Both the position numbers and the translations under genes were made by a program. Positions 1-8,317 of a stretch of DNA of 35,900 nucleotides are shown in pieces. This DNA is from an uncultured Clostridia bacterium (GTDB lineage: Bacteria > Bacillota > Clostridia > Oscillospirales > Oscillospiraceae): assembly GCA_945877365.1 (NCBI GenBank), contig CAMCRV010000003.1, positions 1-35,900 of the forward strand, in the 5' to 3' direction. Below the pieces are notes generated by a model. It was not told the origin of the DNA, did no database searches, and was given only the letters and a program-made list of their open reading frames with translations. The stretch's first letter is position 1; each line of letters opens with the position of its first letter.

Positions 1-292
1 CCGGGAGCAGATGAAAATGTTCCTGACCCGTTTGGGCTTCGGCTCCAAAATCGTCATCACAGGTGATGTGACCCAGATTGACCTTCCGGACGATAAGGTA
101 TCCGGCCTGAAGGATGCCATACGGGTGCTGGATGGCGTGAAGGATATTGCCATCTGCCGCCTGAGCTCTGCGGATGTGGTTCGCCATGCTCTTGTTCAGC
201 AGATTATCAATGCTTATGAAAAGTCAGAGCAGCAACACCAGATCAAAAAGCCCAAAATCCAAACGGGAAACCGTTATCAGAGGAAAAAGTAA
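1..292 (+). CDS. phoH: PhoH family protein, C-terminal fragment (5' end outside window)
   Basis: The reading frame is open from base 2 and ends at the TAA at 290-292. It encodes about 96 residues of a PhoH-like P-loop ATPase. What is seen is the terminal part of the PhoH domain: [22 protein letters not shown] followed by VTQIDLP, the strand after Walker B, then a lysine/glutamine-rich tail. PhoH proteins are NTPases linked to RNA metabolism and phosphate stress, but their exact reaction is not settled. The Walker A part lies upstream of the window. Its stop is one base before the ybeY start, so the two are almost certainly co-transcribed, a common Firmicutes order (phoH-ybeY-era). Confidence 0.88.
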   Translation, partial: REQMKMFLTRLGFGSKIVITGDVTQIDLPDDKVSGLKDAIRVLDGVKDIAICRLSSADVVRHALVQQIINAYEKSEQQHQIKKPKIQTGNRYQRKK

Positions 293-293
293 C

Positions 294-794
294 ATGAAAC
301 ATAAAATCAATATTGTTTTTGAACAGCTCAGTATCCAGCGGTTTGTGATCAATCGCATTATCCGAACCTGCATTGCCCAGACACTTACACAGGAGCGCAT
401 CAGTGTTCCCTGTGAGATCAATGTTCTGGTGACGGATGATGCCGGGATTCAGGTGATCAACCGTACCAGCCGCAATCTGGACAAGCCCACAGATGTCCTC
501 AGCTTTCCCATGTTTCAGCTGGAGGCCGGAAATCCTCCCGAAGACTGGACGGACTATCAGGATCCGGAAACCGGTCTTGTCCCTCTGGGGGATATGTGCA
601 TCAGTCTGGAACGGGCCATCGCTCAGGCAGCGGAGTTTGGCCACTCCACCCGTCGGGAGGTGGGATATCTGACCATCCACTCCATGCTGCATCTTCTGGG
701 CTATGACCACATGGATGAAGGAGCGCAGAAGAAACAGATGCGCAGCAGGGAAGAGGCCATTGCTGCATCCATTCCCAAAATGGCCAGAGATTAA
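294..794 (+). CDS. ybeY: Endoribonuclease YbeY (rRNA maturation factor)
   Basis: This 166-residue protein has the YbeY zinc signature H-x3-H-x5-H (HSMLHLLGYDH, followed by MDEG) near the C-terminus and the upstream segment NRxxRNLDKPTDVLSFPM, both diagnostic for the family. YbeY is a single-strand-specific metallo-endoribonuclease acting in 16S rRNA 3'-end maturation and late 70S ribosome quality control. The frame is open upstream to 174 inside phoH, but the ATG at 294 is preferred: it follows an AGAGGA ribosome site at normal distance and gives the usual family length. It is followed after 24 bases by era, its standard partner. Confidence 0.95.
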   Translation: MKHKINIVFEQLSIQRFVINRIIRTCIAQTLTQERISVPCEINVLVTDDAGIQVINRTSRNLDKPTDVLSFPMFQLEAGNPPEDWTDYQDPETGLVPLGDMCISLERAIAQAAEFGHSTRREVGYLTIHSMLHLLGYDHMDEGAQKKQMRSREEAIAASIPKMARD

Positions 795-818
795 CAACAA
801 ATTCAGGAGAATACAGAT

Positions 819-1706
819 ATGAAAACAAAATCTGCAATGATTACCATCGCCGGCCGTCCCAATGTGGGCAAATCCACGCTGACAAATTATCTGGTGGGGG
901 AGAAAATTGCCATCGTTTCCAACAAACCTCAGACCACCCGTAACCGGATCTGCGGCATTGTCACCCGGGGCAATACACAGTTTGTCTTTGTGGATACCCC
1001 GGGATATCACCGTGCACGAACCAGGCTGGGTGACTACATGGTAAATGTGGCACAGGAGTCCATCGCCGATGTGGATCTGACCGTTCTGGTGGTGGAGCCC
1101 ATTGCCTCCATCGGCCCTCAGGAGGAGGGACTGATGGAAAAGATCAAAGGCAGCCACTGCCCTGCGGTGCTTGCCATCAACAAGATCGATACTGTGGAGA
1201 AGGATGCCCTGCTGGAAGTCATTGCCCTGTACTCTCAGGCTGCGGATTTTGATGCCATCATTCCCATCTGTGCAAAAACAGGGGACGGTGTGGATGAGCT
1301 TTTGAAGACTTGCGAAAAATATGCCGTGGAGAGCCCCTTCCTTTTCCCGCAGGACATGACGACAGACCAGCCGGAGCGTCAGGTGATGGCGGAAATCATC
1401 CGGGAAAAGCTGCTGTGGTGTCTGGAAAAGGAAATCCCCCACGGCACGGCTGTGGAGATCACCAAATTCTCCGAACGGGATAGTGGTGTCATCGACATTG
1501 ATGCCACAATCTACTGTGAAAAAGCCAGCCATAAGGGCATCATAATCGGCAAACAGGGCGCCATGCTGAAAAAAATCTCGTCTCTTGCCAGAGCCGACTG
1601 TGAAAAGTTTATGGGCACCAAGGTGTATCTCACCACATGGGTCAAGGTGAAGGAAAACTGGCGGGACAGCGACTTCCTTGTCCGCAATTTTGGCTACAGT
1701 GAATAA
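819..1706 (+). CDS. era: GTPase Era
   Basis: The 295 residues form a complete Era. G1 is GRPNVGKST (residues 12-20), the effector region contains KPQTTRNRI, G3 is DTPG (59-62), G4 is NKID (121-124), and the C-terminal KH domain carries the GIIIGKQGAML loop. Era binds the 3' end of 16S rRNA and assists small-subunit assembly, acting at the membrane and ribosome. The C-terminal RNA-binding domain is intact. It sits in the ybeY-era-yqzL-recO run and is translated from an ATG behind TTCAGGAGAATACAG. Confidence 0.97.
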   Translation: MKTKSAMITIAGRPNVGKSTLTNYLVGEKIAIVSNKPQTTRNRICGIVTRGNTQFVFVDTPGYHRARTRLGDYMVNVAQESIADVDLTVLVVEPIASIGPQEEGLMEKIKGSHCPAVLAINKIDTVEKDALLEVIALYSQAADFDAIIPICAKTGDGVDELLKTCEKYAVESPFLFPQDMTTDQPERQVMAEIIREKLLWCLEKEIPHGTAVEITKFSERDSGVIDIDATIYCEKASHKGIIIGKQGAMLKKISSLARADCEKFMGTKVYLTTWVKVKENWRDSDFLVRNFGYSE

Positions 1707-1760
1707 TTCCCTGTGTAATTCCACCTTCTCTGCAAATCCTATTGCCGGGAGGGATGAAAC

Positions 1761-1904
1761 ATGGAAGCAGCGGATTACTGGCAGCTGTTTGTGGAAACCG
1801 GATCTCCGGAGGCATACACCATGTACAGCAAGCTCTTGAAGCAGGAGGAAGCCGATGTACCTTACAATCCAGGCCATAGTCCTAAGGGTTACGGACTACA
1901 ATGA
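1761..1904 (+). CDS. yqzL: YqzL family small protein
   Basis: A 47-codon gene lies between era and recO and overlaps the recO start by 50 bases in another frame. The product begins MEAADYWQLFVETGSPEAY, which matches the short YqzL family, whose members begin with a Trp-x-Leu-Phe segment followed by G-x-P-x-x-Y. The ATG at 1761 follows GGGAGGG at good spacing. YqzL lies between era and recO in Bacillus as well, so position supports the call. Its function is unknown. The final 14 residues are constrained by the recO overlap and are probably not conserved. Confidence 0.8.
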   Translation: MEAADYWQLFVETGSPEAYTMYSKLLKQEEADVPYNPGHSPKGYGLQ

Positions 1905-2598
1905 CCGGGATGCACTGCTGACTGTATTGAGCCGAAACCACGGGAAGCTGACCATTAAGGCCCGTGGTTTACGGCGCAAAAACAGTCCCCTTACCGCGCC
2001 CTGTCAGCTCCTGGCCTATGGAGAATTTACGCTCTTTGAATATCGGGGACAATATTCCATCAATGAGGCAGTTTCCCTTGAGCTTTTCCAGAGCCTGAGG
2101 AAAGATCTTTTGAAGCTGGCGGCTGCCACCTATTTTGCGCAGGTTTCCGAGCTGATATCACAGGAGGATATCCCAAATCCGGAGCTTCAATCTCTTCTGC
2201 TGAACTGTCTGTATGGCCTGTCGAAATTGAACCTTACCCACGAATTCGTGAAACCGGTTTTCGAGCTTCGGGCTGCCTGCCTGTCCGGTTATACGCCGGA
2301 CTTGTTTGGCTGTCATATCTGCGGCTGTCAGAATCCTGACCGTTTTGACCTCAGCGCCGGTATGCTGGAATGTCAGGGCTGCCGCAGCGATGCCTCCCCG
2401 GGTATCCGGCTGCCGGTGACGCCTGCAGTTCTGGAAGCCATGCGGTATATCTGTCTGTGCAATCCCAAAAAACTGTTTTCCTTTGAAATAGGCTCAGATA
2501 ATCTGAAACTGCTGTCCTCCCTTACAGAAGCATATCTGACCACACAACTGGAACGGGGGTTTTCTACTCTCGATTTCTACAAGTCCTTACTTATCTAG
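1855..2598 (+). CDS. recO: DNA repair protein RecO
   Basis: The 247-residue protein has the RecO layout: an N-terminal OB fold (MYLTIQAIVLRVTDYNDRDALLTVLS), a helical middle and a C-terminal zinc-binding region with C-x2-C-x...-C-x2-C cysteines (CHICGC and CQGC). RecO works with RecF and RecR to load RecA on SSB-coated gapped DNA. The ATG at 1855 follows AGGAGGAAGCCG, a strong ribosome site that lies within yqzL, so translation of the two genes is probably coupled. mutS2 starts ten bases after its stop. Confidence 0.95.
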   Translation: MYLTIQAIVLRVTDYNDRDALLTVLSRNHGKLTIKARGLRRKNSPLTAPCQLLAYGEFTLFEYRGQYSINEAVSLELFQSLRKDLLKLAAATYFAQVSELISQEDIPNPELQSLLLNCLYGLSKLNLTHEFVKPVFELRAACLSGYTPDLFGCHICGCQNPDRFDLSAGMLECQGCRSDASPGIRLPVTPAVLEAMRYICLCNPKKLFSFEIGSDNLKLLSSLTEAYLTTQLERGFSTLDFYKSLLI

Positions 2599-2607
2599 GA
2601 GAAGAAA

Positions 2608-4986
2608 ATGTCTGAATTATACGAAAAGTCTCTGCTGAAGCTGGAACTGGATCAGGTTCTCCAGCTTCTTTCCCAGTGCGCCGGAAGCCCGGGAGGCAGA
2701 GACGCCTGTCTGCAAATCCATCCAACCTCTGATTTGGATGATGTGAAGCTGATGCTGGATCAGACCACTGCGGCGTCGGATCTTTGCACCCGAAAGGGGA
2801 ACCCTGTTTTCGGTGATGTGACCGATGTATCCGCCTCACTGGAACGGGCAAATCTTGGCGGCTGCCTGCAGCCCAAGGAACTGCTGCGAATCGCCGGCGT
2901 CCTGCGCTGTGCCAGAAATATGAAGGGCTATGTTGCCGAAGACGAAGATCCTACAATTCTGAATCCCATGTTTCAGGCTCTTACCCCCAACAAGTATCTG
3001 GAGGATAAGATTTTTGGAGCTATCCTGTCTGAGGAGGAAATTGCCGACACGGCATCCCCGGAGCTGTCGGATATCCGCCGCCATATGCGGCTGCAATCCG
3101 GAAAGATCCGGGACAGCCTGCAGAAGGTGATTTCATCTCCGGCCTATTCCAAATTCCTCCGGGAACCCATCATCACCATCCGCCAGGGGCGGTATGTGGT
3201 CCCCGTCAAGAGCGAATGCCGGAATGATGTTCCCGGACTTGTCCATGATGTTTCCGCTACCGGCTCCACCTTTTTCATTGAGCCTATCTCTGCGGTGAAT
3301 GCCAATAACGCTCTGCGGGAGCTGGAAATCAAGGAAAAGAAGGAAATTGAGCGGATTCTGGCGGAGCTTTCCAGCGATGCGGCCTCCCACGCAGAGGATA
3401 TCAATCTGAACTACACCATGCTGGTTCAGCTGGATGTGATCTTTGCCAAGGCAAAGCTGGCCTATAAAATGAAGGCCTGGGCACCTGTTATGAATCAGGA
3501 GGGAAGGGTAGACCTGAGAAATGCACGCCATCCACTGATTGACCCCCAGAAGGTGGTGCCCATCTCCGTCCGCCTCGGTTCTGATTTTGACACCATGATC
3601 ATCACAGGCCCCAATACCGGCGGCAAAACCGTAACTTTGAAAACCGTGGGTTTGCTGACCCTGATGGCAGAGTGCGGCCTGCATATTCCGGCAGGGGACG
3701 GAAACACCCTCTCCACCTTTGACGCCATTCTGGCGGATATCGGTGATGAACAGTCCATTGCCCAGAGCCTTTCCACCTTCTCAAGCCATATGCGCACCAT
3801 CGTGGATGTGGTAGCGCAGTGTGACAGCCGGACGCTGGTTCTGTTTGATGAGCTTGGCGCCGGCACAGATCCTGCGGAGGGTGCCGCTCTGGCCATGGCG
3901 ATCATTGAATTCTGCCGGAAAATGGGGAGCCGGGTCATCGCCACCACCCACTATGCTGAACTGAAGCTCTATGCCATGCAGACCAAAGGCGTGATTAATG
4001 CCTCCTGTGAATTCAATGTGGATACCCTTCAGCCCACCTATAAGCTGCTGATTGGCATTCCAGGAAAGTCCAATGCCTTTGCCATTTCCCGAAAGCTGGG
4101 ACTGTCCGAGGAGATTCTAAAGCAGGCAGACGATCTGGTGGGGAAGAGCGACAAGGATTTCGAGGAGGTTCTTTCCCAGCTGGAGCAGCAGCGCCAGCAA
4201 ATGGAAACCGCCAGGATGGAAGCGGAGCGGCTGCGCCGGGAAACGGAAAAAATCCGCCAGGAAAGCGAAGAATACCACCGTCAGCTTCAAAAAGAAAAAG
4301 AAAAAGCCATGGAAGCAGCCAGAAAAGAGGCACAGTACATCATCGATGAAGCCCGTGCAGCTGCAAATCTGGCTTCCGAGGAACTGAAGTCCCTTCGCAA
4401 GCAGCTGACGGAAAGCGCGGACACCACCGGAATCAACCAGCGCCAGGCTGAGCTGCGCCGGAACCTGAATGAAGTCGAGGACAAGCTGCGTTCCTCCCGT
4501 CCGGAAAAACAGCGTCCTGCCCCCAGCAGAGGTATCCTGGTGGGAGATACCGTGGAGCTTCTGAAGCTGGGCACCAAGGCAAATGTCATTGCCATTAATA
4601 AGGATGGCAGCTATCAGCTTCAGGCGGGTATCCTGAAAATGACAGCCAAGGCCGATGAGATCTACCTGCTGGAACAGGAGAATCCCTATAAGACAAAGGG
4701 TCCCCGTCCCGCTCACTCCGGTCGGGAAATGAAAATGACTGCCATGTCCAGCGAAGTGGATCTTCGGGGAATGGATTCCGTTGAGGCTGTCTGTGTCCTG
4801 GAACGCTATCTGGACGAAGCCATGCGCAGCAATCTGTCCAGCGTCCGAATCATCCACGGCAAAGGCACCGGCACTCTCAGAGCGGCAGTCCATCAGGCTC
4901 TTCGGAGAAATAAGTTTGTGAAGAAATTCCGTCTGGGCGTTTACGGAGAAGGCGAGGACGGTGTCACCATCGCTGAGTTCTCCTGA
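2608..4986 (+). CDS. mutS2: Endonuclease MutS2 / ribosome-rescue factor
   Basis: The 792 residues match full-length MutS2. It has an N-terminal lever and clamp region without a mismatch-recognition domain, Walker A GPNTGGKT (about residue 334), Walker B LVLFDELGAGTDP, and a long Glu/Arg/Gln coiled coil (about 510-640). A KOW-like segment follows, then a C-terminal Smr domain with VDLRG (about 717) and HGKGTG (about 750). MutS2 suppresses homologous recombination. In Bacillus it has also been reported to split collided ribosomes through its Smr/KOW parts. Its stop is followed by a 116-base gap that holds the promoter of the next gene. Confidence 0.95.
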   Translation: MSELYEKSLLKLELDQVLQLLSQCAGSPGGRDACLQIHPTSDLDDVKLMLDQTTAASDLCTRKGNPVFGDVTDVSASLERANLGGCLQPKELLRIAGVLRCARNMKGYVAEDEDPTILNPMFQALTPNKYLEDKIFGAILSEEEIADTASPELSDIRRHMRLQSGKIRDSLQKVISSPAYSKFLREPIITIRQGRYVVPVKSECRNDVPGLVHDVSATGSTFFIEPISAVNANNALRELEIKEKKEIERILAELSSDAASHAEDINLNYTMLVQLDVIFAKAKLAYKMKAWAPVMNQEGRVDLRNARHPLIDPQKVVPISVRLGSDFDTMIITGPNTGGKTVTLKTVGLLTLMAECGLHIPAGDGNTLSTFDAILADIGDEQSIAQSLSTFSSHMRTIVDVVAQCDSRTLVLFDELGAGTDPAEGAALAMAIIEFCRKMGSRVIATTHYAELKLYAMQTKGVINASCEFNVDTLQPTYKLLIGIPGKSNAFAISRKLGLSEEILKQADDLVGKSDKDFEEVLSQLEQQRQQMETARMEAERLRRETEKIRQESEEYHRQLQKEKEKAMEAARKEAQYIIDEARAAANLASEELKSLRKQLTESADTTGINQRQAELRRNLNEVEDKLRSSRPEKQRPAPSRGILVGDTVELLKLGTKANVIAINKDGSYQLQAGILKMTAKADEIYLLEQENPYKTKGPRPAHSGREMKMTAMSSEVDLRGMDSVEAVCVLERYLDEAMRSNLSSVRIIHGKGTGTLRAAVHQALRRNKFVKKFRLGVYGEGEDGVTIAEFS

Positions 4987-5021
4987 TTGGAAAAGCCCTT
5001 GGTATGGGTCAGGAAATATTA

Positions 5022-5050
5022 TTGACATTTCCTCCAAAAAAGGCTATGAT
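5022..5050 (+). promoter_or_regulatory. Sigma-A promoter of the HPr-like gene
   Basis: A consensus -35 TTGACA (5022-5027) is separated by 17 bases from the near-consensus -10 TATGAT (5045-5050). Predicted transcription starts near 5057, about 45 bases before the HPr-like ATG. It lies in the gap after mutS2 and is among the strongest promoters in the window. Confidence 0.85.
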
Positions 5051-5061
5051 ATAGGCAGACC

Positions 5062-5085
5062 CATCGTATCTGACCATATACGATG
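5062..5085. repeat. Perfect 8-base inverted repeat in the hpr leader
   Basis: CATCGTAT (5062-5069) and ATACGATG (5078-5085) form a perfect inverted repeat with an eight-base spacer. It begins about five bases after the predicted start site and ends just before the AAAAGGAGAG ribosome site. It could be a repressor operator at about +5 to +28, or a 5' mRNA stabilising hairpin. The sequence alone does not decide. Confidence 0.6.
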
Positions 5086-5102
5086 AAAAGGAGAGTGCAA
5101 TT

Positions 5103-5363
5103 ATGATTACCAAAGATGTCACTGTTCGCTGTGAATCCGGTCTGCATAACAGACAGGCTACTTACTTCGTTCAGAAGGCCAACGAGTTTAACAGCAATAT
5201 CTGGCTGGAATCCGGCAGCCGTAAGATGAATGCCAAGAGCCTGCTGGGAATTATGTCCCTGGGTATTGTAACCGGCACCACCGTCACATTGACTGCGGAT
5301 GGCGCCGACGCAGAGGCAGCCATCGATGCGCTGGAGACTCTGCTTCAGCGTGATGTTTTCTGA
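5103..5363 (+). CDS. HPr family phosphocarrier protein
   Basis: The 86-residue protein has the HPr fold pattern. The phosphorylatable histidine lies at position 15 in GLHNRQA, Arg17 is kept, and the regulatory serine is at position 46 in NAKSLLGIMSL. The canonical motif is GLHARPA, so Ala16 is Asn and Pro18 is Gln here. HPr passes phosphate from enzyme I to PTS EIIA proteins, and when phosphorylated on Ser46 it is the CcpA corepressor in Firmicutes. The kept His15 argues against a Crh-type purely regulatory protein. It is monocistronic, with its own promoter and terminator. No enzyme I or EII gene lies nearby. Confidence 0.88.
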   Translation: MITKDVTVRCESGLHNRQATYFVQKANEFNSNIWLESGSRKMNAKSLLGIMSLGIVTGTTVTLTADGADAEAAIDALETLLQRDVF

Positions 5364-5378
5364 TATGTTTTCCTATGG

Positions 5379-5419
5379 CCGCCTCAATGCCCAAGGGTGC
5401 ATTGAGGCGGTTTCTTTCT
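5379..5419 (+). terminator. Rho-independent terminator after the HPr-like gene
   Basis: CCGCCTCAATGC (5379-5390) pairs perfectly with GCATTGAGGCGG (5399-5410), with an eight-base loop, followed by TTTCTTTCT. The uvrC ribosome site begins immediately after it, so uvrC depends on read-through or on a weak unrecognised promoter. Confidence 0.88.
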
Positions 5420-5429
5420 GGAGGATTCT

Positions 5430-7247
5430 ATGACATTTGAGGAACTGAAAGAAAAAGCACTCAGCCTGCCCTACGCCCCCGGAGTGTATATCATGCGGGA
5501 TAAAGCCGATAAAGTAATCTATGTAGGGAAGGCCAAAAAACTGAAGAACCGGGTCAGCCAATATTTTCAGGATACCGCCTCCCATACGCCAAAGACCAGA
5601 ATGATGGTCAGCAAGATCGATCATTTTGACACCATTGTGGCGGCCAGCGAATTTGAGGCGCTGGTGCTGGAGTGCTCTCTCATCAAGCGCTACCTCCCCA
5701 AGTATAACATTCTTTTGAAGGATGATAAGGGATACCCATACCTCCGGTTGAACATGAAGGATGTGTATCCCAGGATTACTCTGGTCAGCAAGACAGCCGA
5801 TGATGGTGCCTCTTACTACGGTCCTTTTGGCAGTCGGGGCGTTACTCAGGATGTCATGGAGGCCATTCAGCTTACGCTGAAGCTCCCCGGGTGTCATAAA
5901 CAGTTTCCCCGGGATATTGGGAAAGAGCGCCCCTGCCTGAACTACCACATGAATCAGTGTGCAGGATGGTGCCAGGAAAATAAGACCTGCACAGAATACC
6001 GTCAGACCATGGAGCAGGCGCGTCAGCTTCTTCAGGGGAACTATAAACAGGTGGCAGACAGTATTCGGAAGCAGATGTTGGCTGCTGCTGAGAATCTGGA
6101 ATTTGAACTGGCTGCCAGTCTGCGGGACAGGCTGAATGCCGTAGAATCGCTGGGACAGAAGCAGCTGGTCACGGCGGGAACACTCGCAGATACCGATGTC
6201 GTAGGCTACGGAGAAACGGAGACCAAAGCCTGCTTTGCAGTGCTTCATTTCAGCAACGGAAATCTTTTGGATAAAGAATATGAAATTTTTCAAAGACCGG
6301 ATGACAAAGCCGAGGCTGTTTCCAGTCTGATGAAGCAGTTCTATCTATCCCGGGGTCTTGCCCCCAAAATTGTCCTGCTTCCCTTTGCACTGGAGGACAG
6401 CGAGCTGTTTTCCCAGCTGATGGAGCAGAGATTCGGGCGTTCTTCCAGGCTCCGCATCCCCCAGCGAGGGGACAATGTTCGGCTGGTAGAGCTTGCCAAC
6501 AAAAATGCTTTGGAAGAAGCAGAGCGTGCCACCGGAAAAGAGGAGAGAACCTCCGCCGTCCTATCCATGATCGGGAAAATGCTGTCTATTGAGCCACCAA
6601 ATCGGATAGAATCCTATGATATCTCCAATATTTCAGGAACGGATATTGTGGGAGGAATGGTAGTTTTTCAGAGCGGAAAGCCCAAACGCTCGGATTATAA
6701 ACGCTTTAAGTTGGAGGGACTTGCCGGTCAGGATGATTACGGCTCCATGCGTCAGGTTCTGCTTCGCCGGTTTACCCACTATCTGTCAGAGGATAAGGGA
6801 TTTTCCGAGAGGCCGGATCTTCTTTTGATTGATGGTGGCACAGTGCACGCCAGAGTTGCCGCAGATGCCCTTCGCGAGCTTGGGCTTACCTTACCGGTAT
6901 TTGGTATGGTAAAGGATGACCGGCACCGTACGAGGGCGCTGGTGACACCGGAGGGCAAGGAAATCTCCATGGAAACCAATCAGACTGTGTTTTCGTTTAT
7001 TGGCAATATTCAGGAGGAAACCCATCGTTTTGCCATCACCTACCATCGTCAGCTTCGGAGCAAACGCTTGCGATATTCGGAACTGGATGGAATACCCGGA
7101 ATCGGGCCAAAACGAAAGCAGCAGCTTCTGCGGCAATTCAAGTCTCTCTCCGCCATTGCACAGGCAACCCTGCCGGAACTGGAACGGCTTCTGCCCAAGG
7201 ATGCAGCCACTGCGGTTTACAGTCATTTTCACAGTACAGAAGAATAG
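5430..7247 (+). CDS. uvrC: Excinuclease ABC subunit C
   Basis: The 605-residue UvrC is complete. It has an N-terminal GIY-YIG nuclease (PGVYIMRDKADKVIYVGKA), a central UVR motif around residues 200-235, and the RNase H-like 5'-incision domain beginning at ESYDISNISGTD. A C-terminal helix-hairpin-helix pair (LDGIPGIGPKRKQQLL) follows. UvrC makes both incisions around UvrB-marked lesions in nucleotide excision repair. The ATG follows TGGAGGATTCT, and rsmD begins nine bases after its stop, so the two are co-transcribed. Confidence 0.96.
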   Translation: MTFEELKEKALSLPYAPGVYIMRDKADKVIYVGKAKKLKNRVSQYFQDTASHTPKTRMMVSKIDHFDTIVAASEFEALVLECSLIKRYLPKYNILLKDDKGYPYLRLNMKDVYPRITLVSKTADDGASYYGPFGSRGVTQDVMEAIQLTLKLPGCHKQFPRDIGKERPCLNYHMNQCAGWCQENKTCTEYRQTMEQARQLLQGNYKQVADSIRKQMLAAAENLEFELAASLRDRLNAVESLGQKQLVTAGTLADTDVVGYGETETKACFAVLHFSNGNLLDKEYEIFQRPDDKAEAVSSLMKQFYLSRGLAPKIVLLPFALEDSELFSQLMEQRFGRSSRLRIPQRGDNVRLVELANKNALEEAERATGKEERTSAVLSMIGKMLSIEPPNRIESYDISNISGTDIVGGMVVFQSGKPKRSDYKRFKLEGLAGQDDYGSMRQVLLRRFTHYLSEDKGFSERPDLLLIDGGTVHARVAADALRELGLTLPVFGMVKDDRHRTRALVTPEGKEISMETNQTVFSFIGNIQEETHRFAITYHRQLRSKRLRYSELDGIPGIGPKRKQQLLRQFKSLSAIAQATLPELERLLPKDAATAVYSHFHSTEE

Positions 7248-7256
7248 GAGGTCGCT

Positions 7257-7799
7257 ATGCGGGTCATTACAGGATCAGCCCGGGGGGTTCCGCTGAAAGC
7301 ACCGGAAGGTTTGCAAACCAGACCCACTGCAGACCGGGTCAAAGAGGCACTCTTCAGCATCATTCAATTTGAAGTATCTGGCGCAAAGGTTCTGGATCTG
7401 TTCGGAGGATCCGGCCAGCTGGGAATTGAGGCTCTGAGCAGAGGTGCAAAAAGCGCAGTTTTTGTAGATGCCGGGGAACAAGCCTGCAAAATCATAAAAG
7501 AGAATCTGAAGCGGTGTAAGCTGGAAAACCAGAGTACTGTGATAAAGTGTGACTATATGGAGTTTCTCAAAAGAAACCGGGAACAATATAGTATCATTTT
7601 TCTGGATCCTCCCTATGCAGAAGTTTTTTTGGAAAATGCTTTAAAATGCATCACAGAAATTGACATTTTGCAATCGAATGGTATAATAGTCGCAGAGCGT
7701 CCTTTGGGGAAGGAGCTGCCTGGTGATTATCCGGGCTATACACGATCAAAGGACTATAAGTACGGAAAGACACTCCTCACGATCTTCCGAAAGGCGTGA
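7257..7799 (+). CDS. rsmD: 16S rRNA (guanine(966)-N(2))-methyltransferase RsmD
   Basis: The 180-residue Rossmann methyltransferase begins MRVITGSARGVPLKAPEG and TRPTADRVKEALF, the RsmD signature start. It has the SAM-binding motif DLFGGSGQLGIEALSRGA and the catalytic DPPY motif (LDPPYAE). RsmD methylates G966 of 16S rRNA. The start ATG follows AATAGGAGGTCGCT. Its 3' part is AT-richer than its neighbours and contains a consensus promoter (7660-7687) ahead of coaD. The rsmD-coaD order is widespread in Firmicutes. Confidence 0.94.
   Translation: MRVITGSARGVPLKAPEGLQTRPTADRVKEALFSIIQFEVSGAKVLDLFGGSGQLGIEALSRGAKSAVFVDAGEQACKIIKENLKRCKLENQSTVIKCDYMEFLKRNREQYSIIFLDPPYAEVFLENALKCITEIDILQSNGIIVAERPLGKELPGDYPGYTRSKDYKYGKTLLTIFRKA
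7660..7687 (+). promoter_or_regulatory. Consensus promoter inside rsmD, reading toward coaD
   Basis: TTGACA (7660-7665) and TATAAT (7682-7687) are both perfect consensus hexamers, separated by 16 bases, inside the rsmD coding sequence. The predicted start near 7694 gives a leader of about 120 bases before coaD. It would allow coaD and the following coiled-coil gene to be transcribed independently of uvrC-rsmD. Confidence 0.65.
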
Positions 7800-7816
7800 G
7801 TTCGGTTGGGTAAAAT

Positions 7817-8296
7817 ATGAAAATTGCGATTTATCCGGGCAGCTTTGACCCGATTACCAGCGGACATTTAAATATTATCCAGCGTGCCGCCAATATTTTT
7901 GACAAGCTGATCGTATGTGTTATGGTGAACGCAGGAAAACATCCTATGTTCTCTCAGGAGGAACGGGTTGACCTGATCCGCCGGGTGACACAGGATCTGG
8001 CAAATGTTGAGGTAGACAGCTCTAACGAGCTCCTGGCTGATTATGCCCGGCGGCGCGGTAGCTGTGTGATCGTCAAGGGCCTTCGCGCCGGTTCTGATTT
8101 CGAAAATGAATTTCAGATGGCGCTGATCAATCGCAAGATCAATCCGGAATTGGATACCATGTTTCTGACCGCAGACAGTCAGTATATGTACCTCAGTTCC
8201 AGCACTGTGAAAGAGCTGGGGTATTACGGCGTTGATCTTTCGGACTTTTTACCGGAGGAGATTATTCCGGACTTTCAGCAGAAAATAGGGAAATAG
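7817..8296 (+). CDS. coaD: Pantetheine-phosphate adenylyltransferase
   Basis: The 159-residue enzyme has the nucleotidyltransferase motif GSFDPITSGHLNII near the N-terminus and the C-terminal segment YMYLSSSTVKELG, both typical of bacterial CoaD. It transfers AMP from ATP to 4'-phosphopantetheine to give dephospho-CoA, the penultimate step of CoA synthesis. Length is normal for the family. It lies 17 bases after rsmD. Its upstream ribosome site (GTTGGGTAAAAT) is weaker than most here. Confidence 0.95.
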   Translation: MKIAIYPGSFDPITSGHLNIIQRAANIFDKLIVCVMVNAGKHPMFSQEERVDLIRRVTQDLANVEVDSSNELLADYARRRGSCVIVKGLRAGSDFENEFQMALINRKINPELDTMFLTADSQYMYLSSSTVKELGYYGVDLSDFLPEEIIPDFQQKIGK

Positions 8297-8317
8297 GGGA
8301 ACAGGGAGGAACTCAAC

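Noticed and set aside
243..1877. Long open frame on the - strand (544 codons) opposite ybeY and era
   Set aside because: It is the antisense of two well-supported genes, has no family-like motifs and is rich in His/Cys as expected from a mirrored coding strand.
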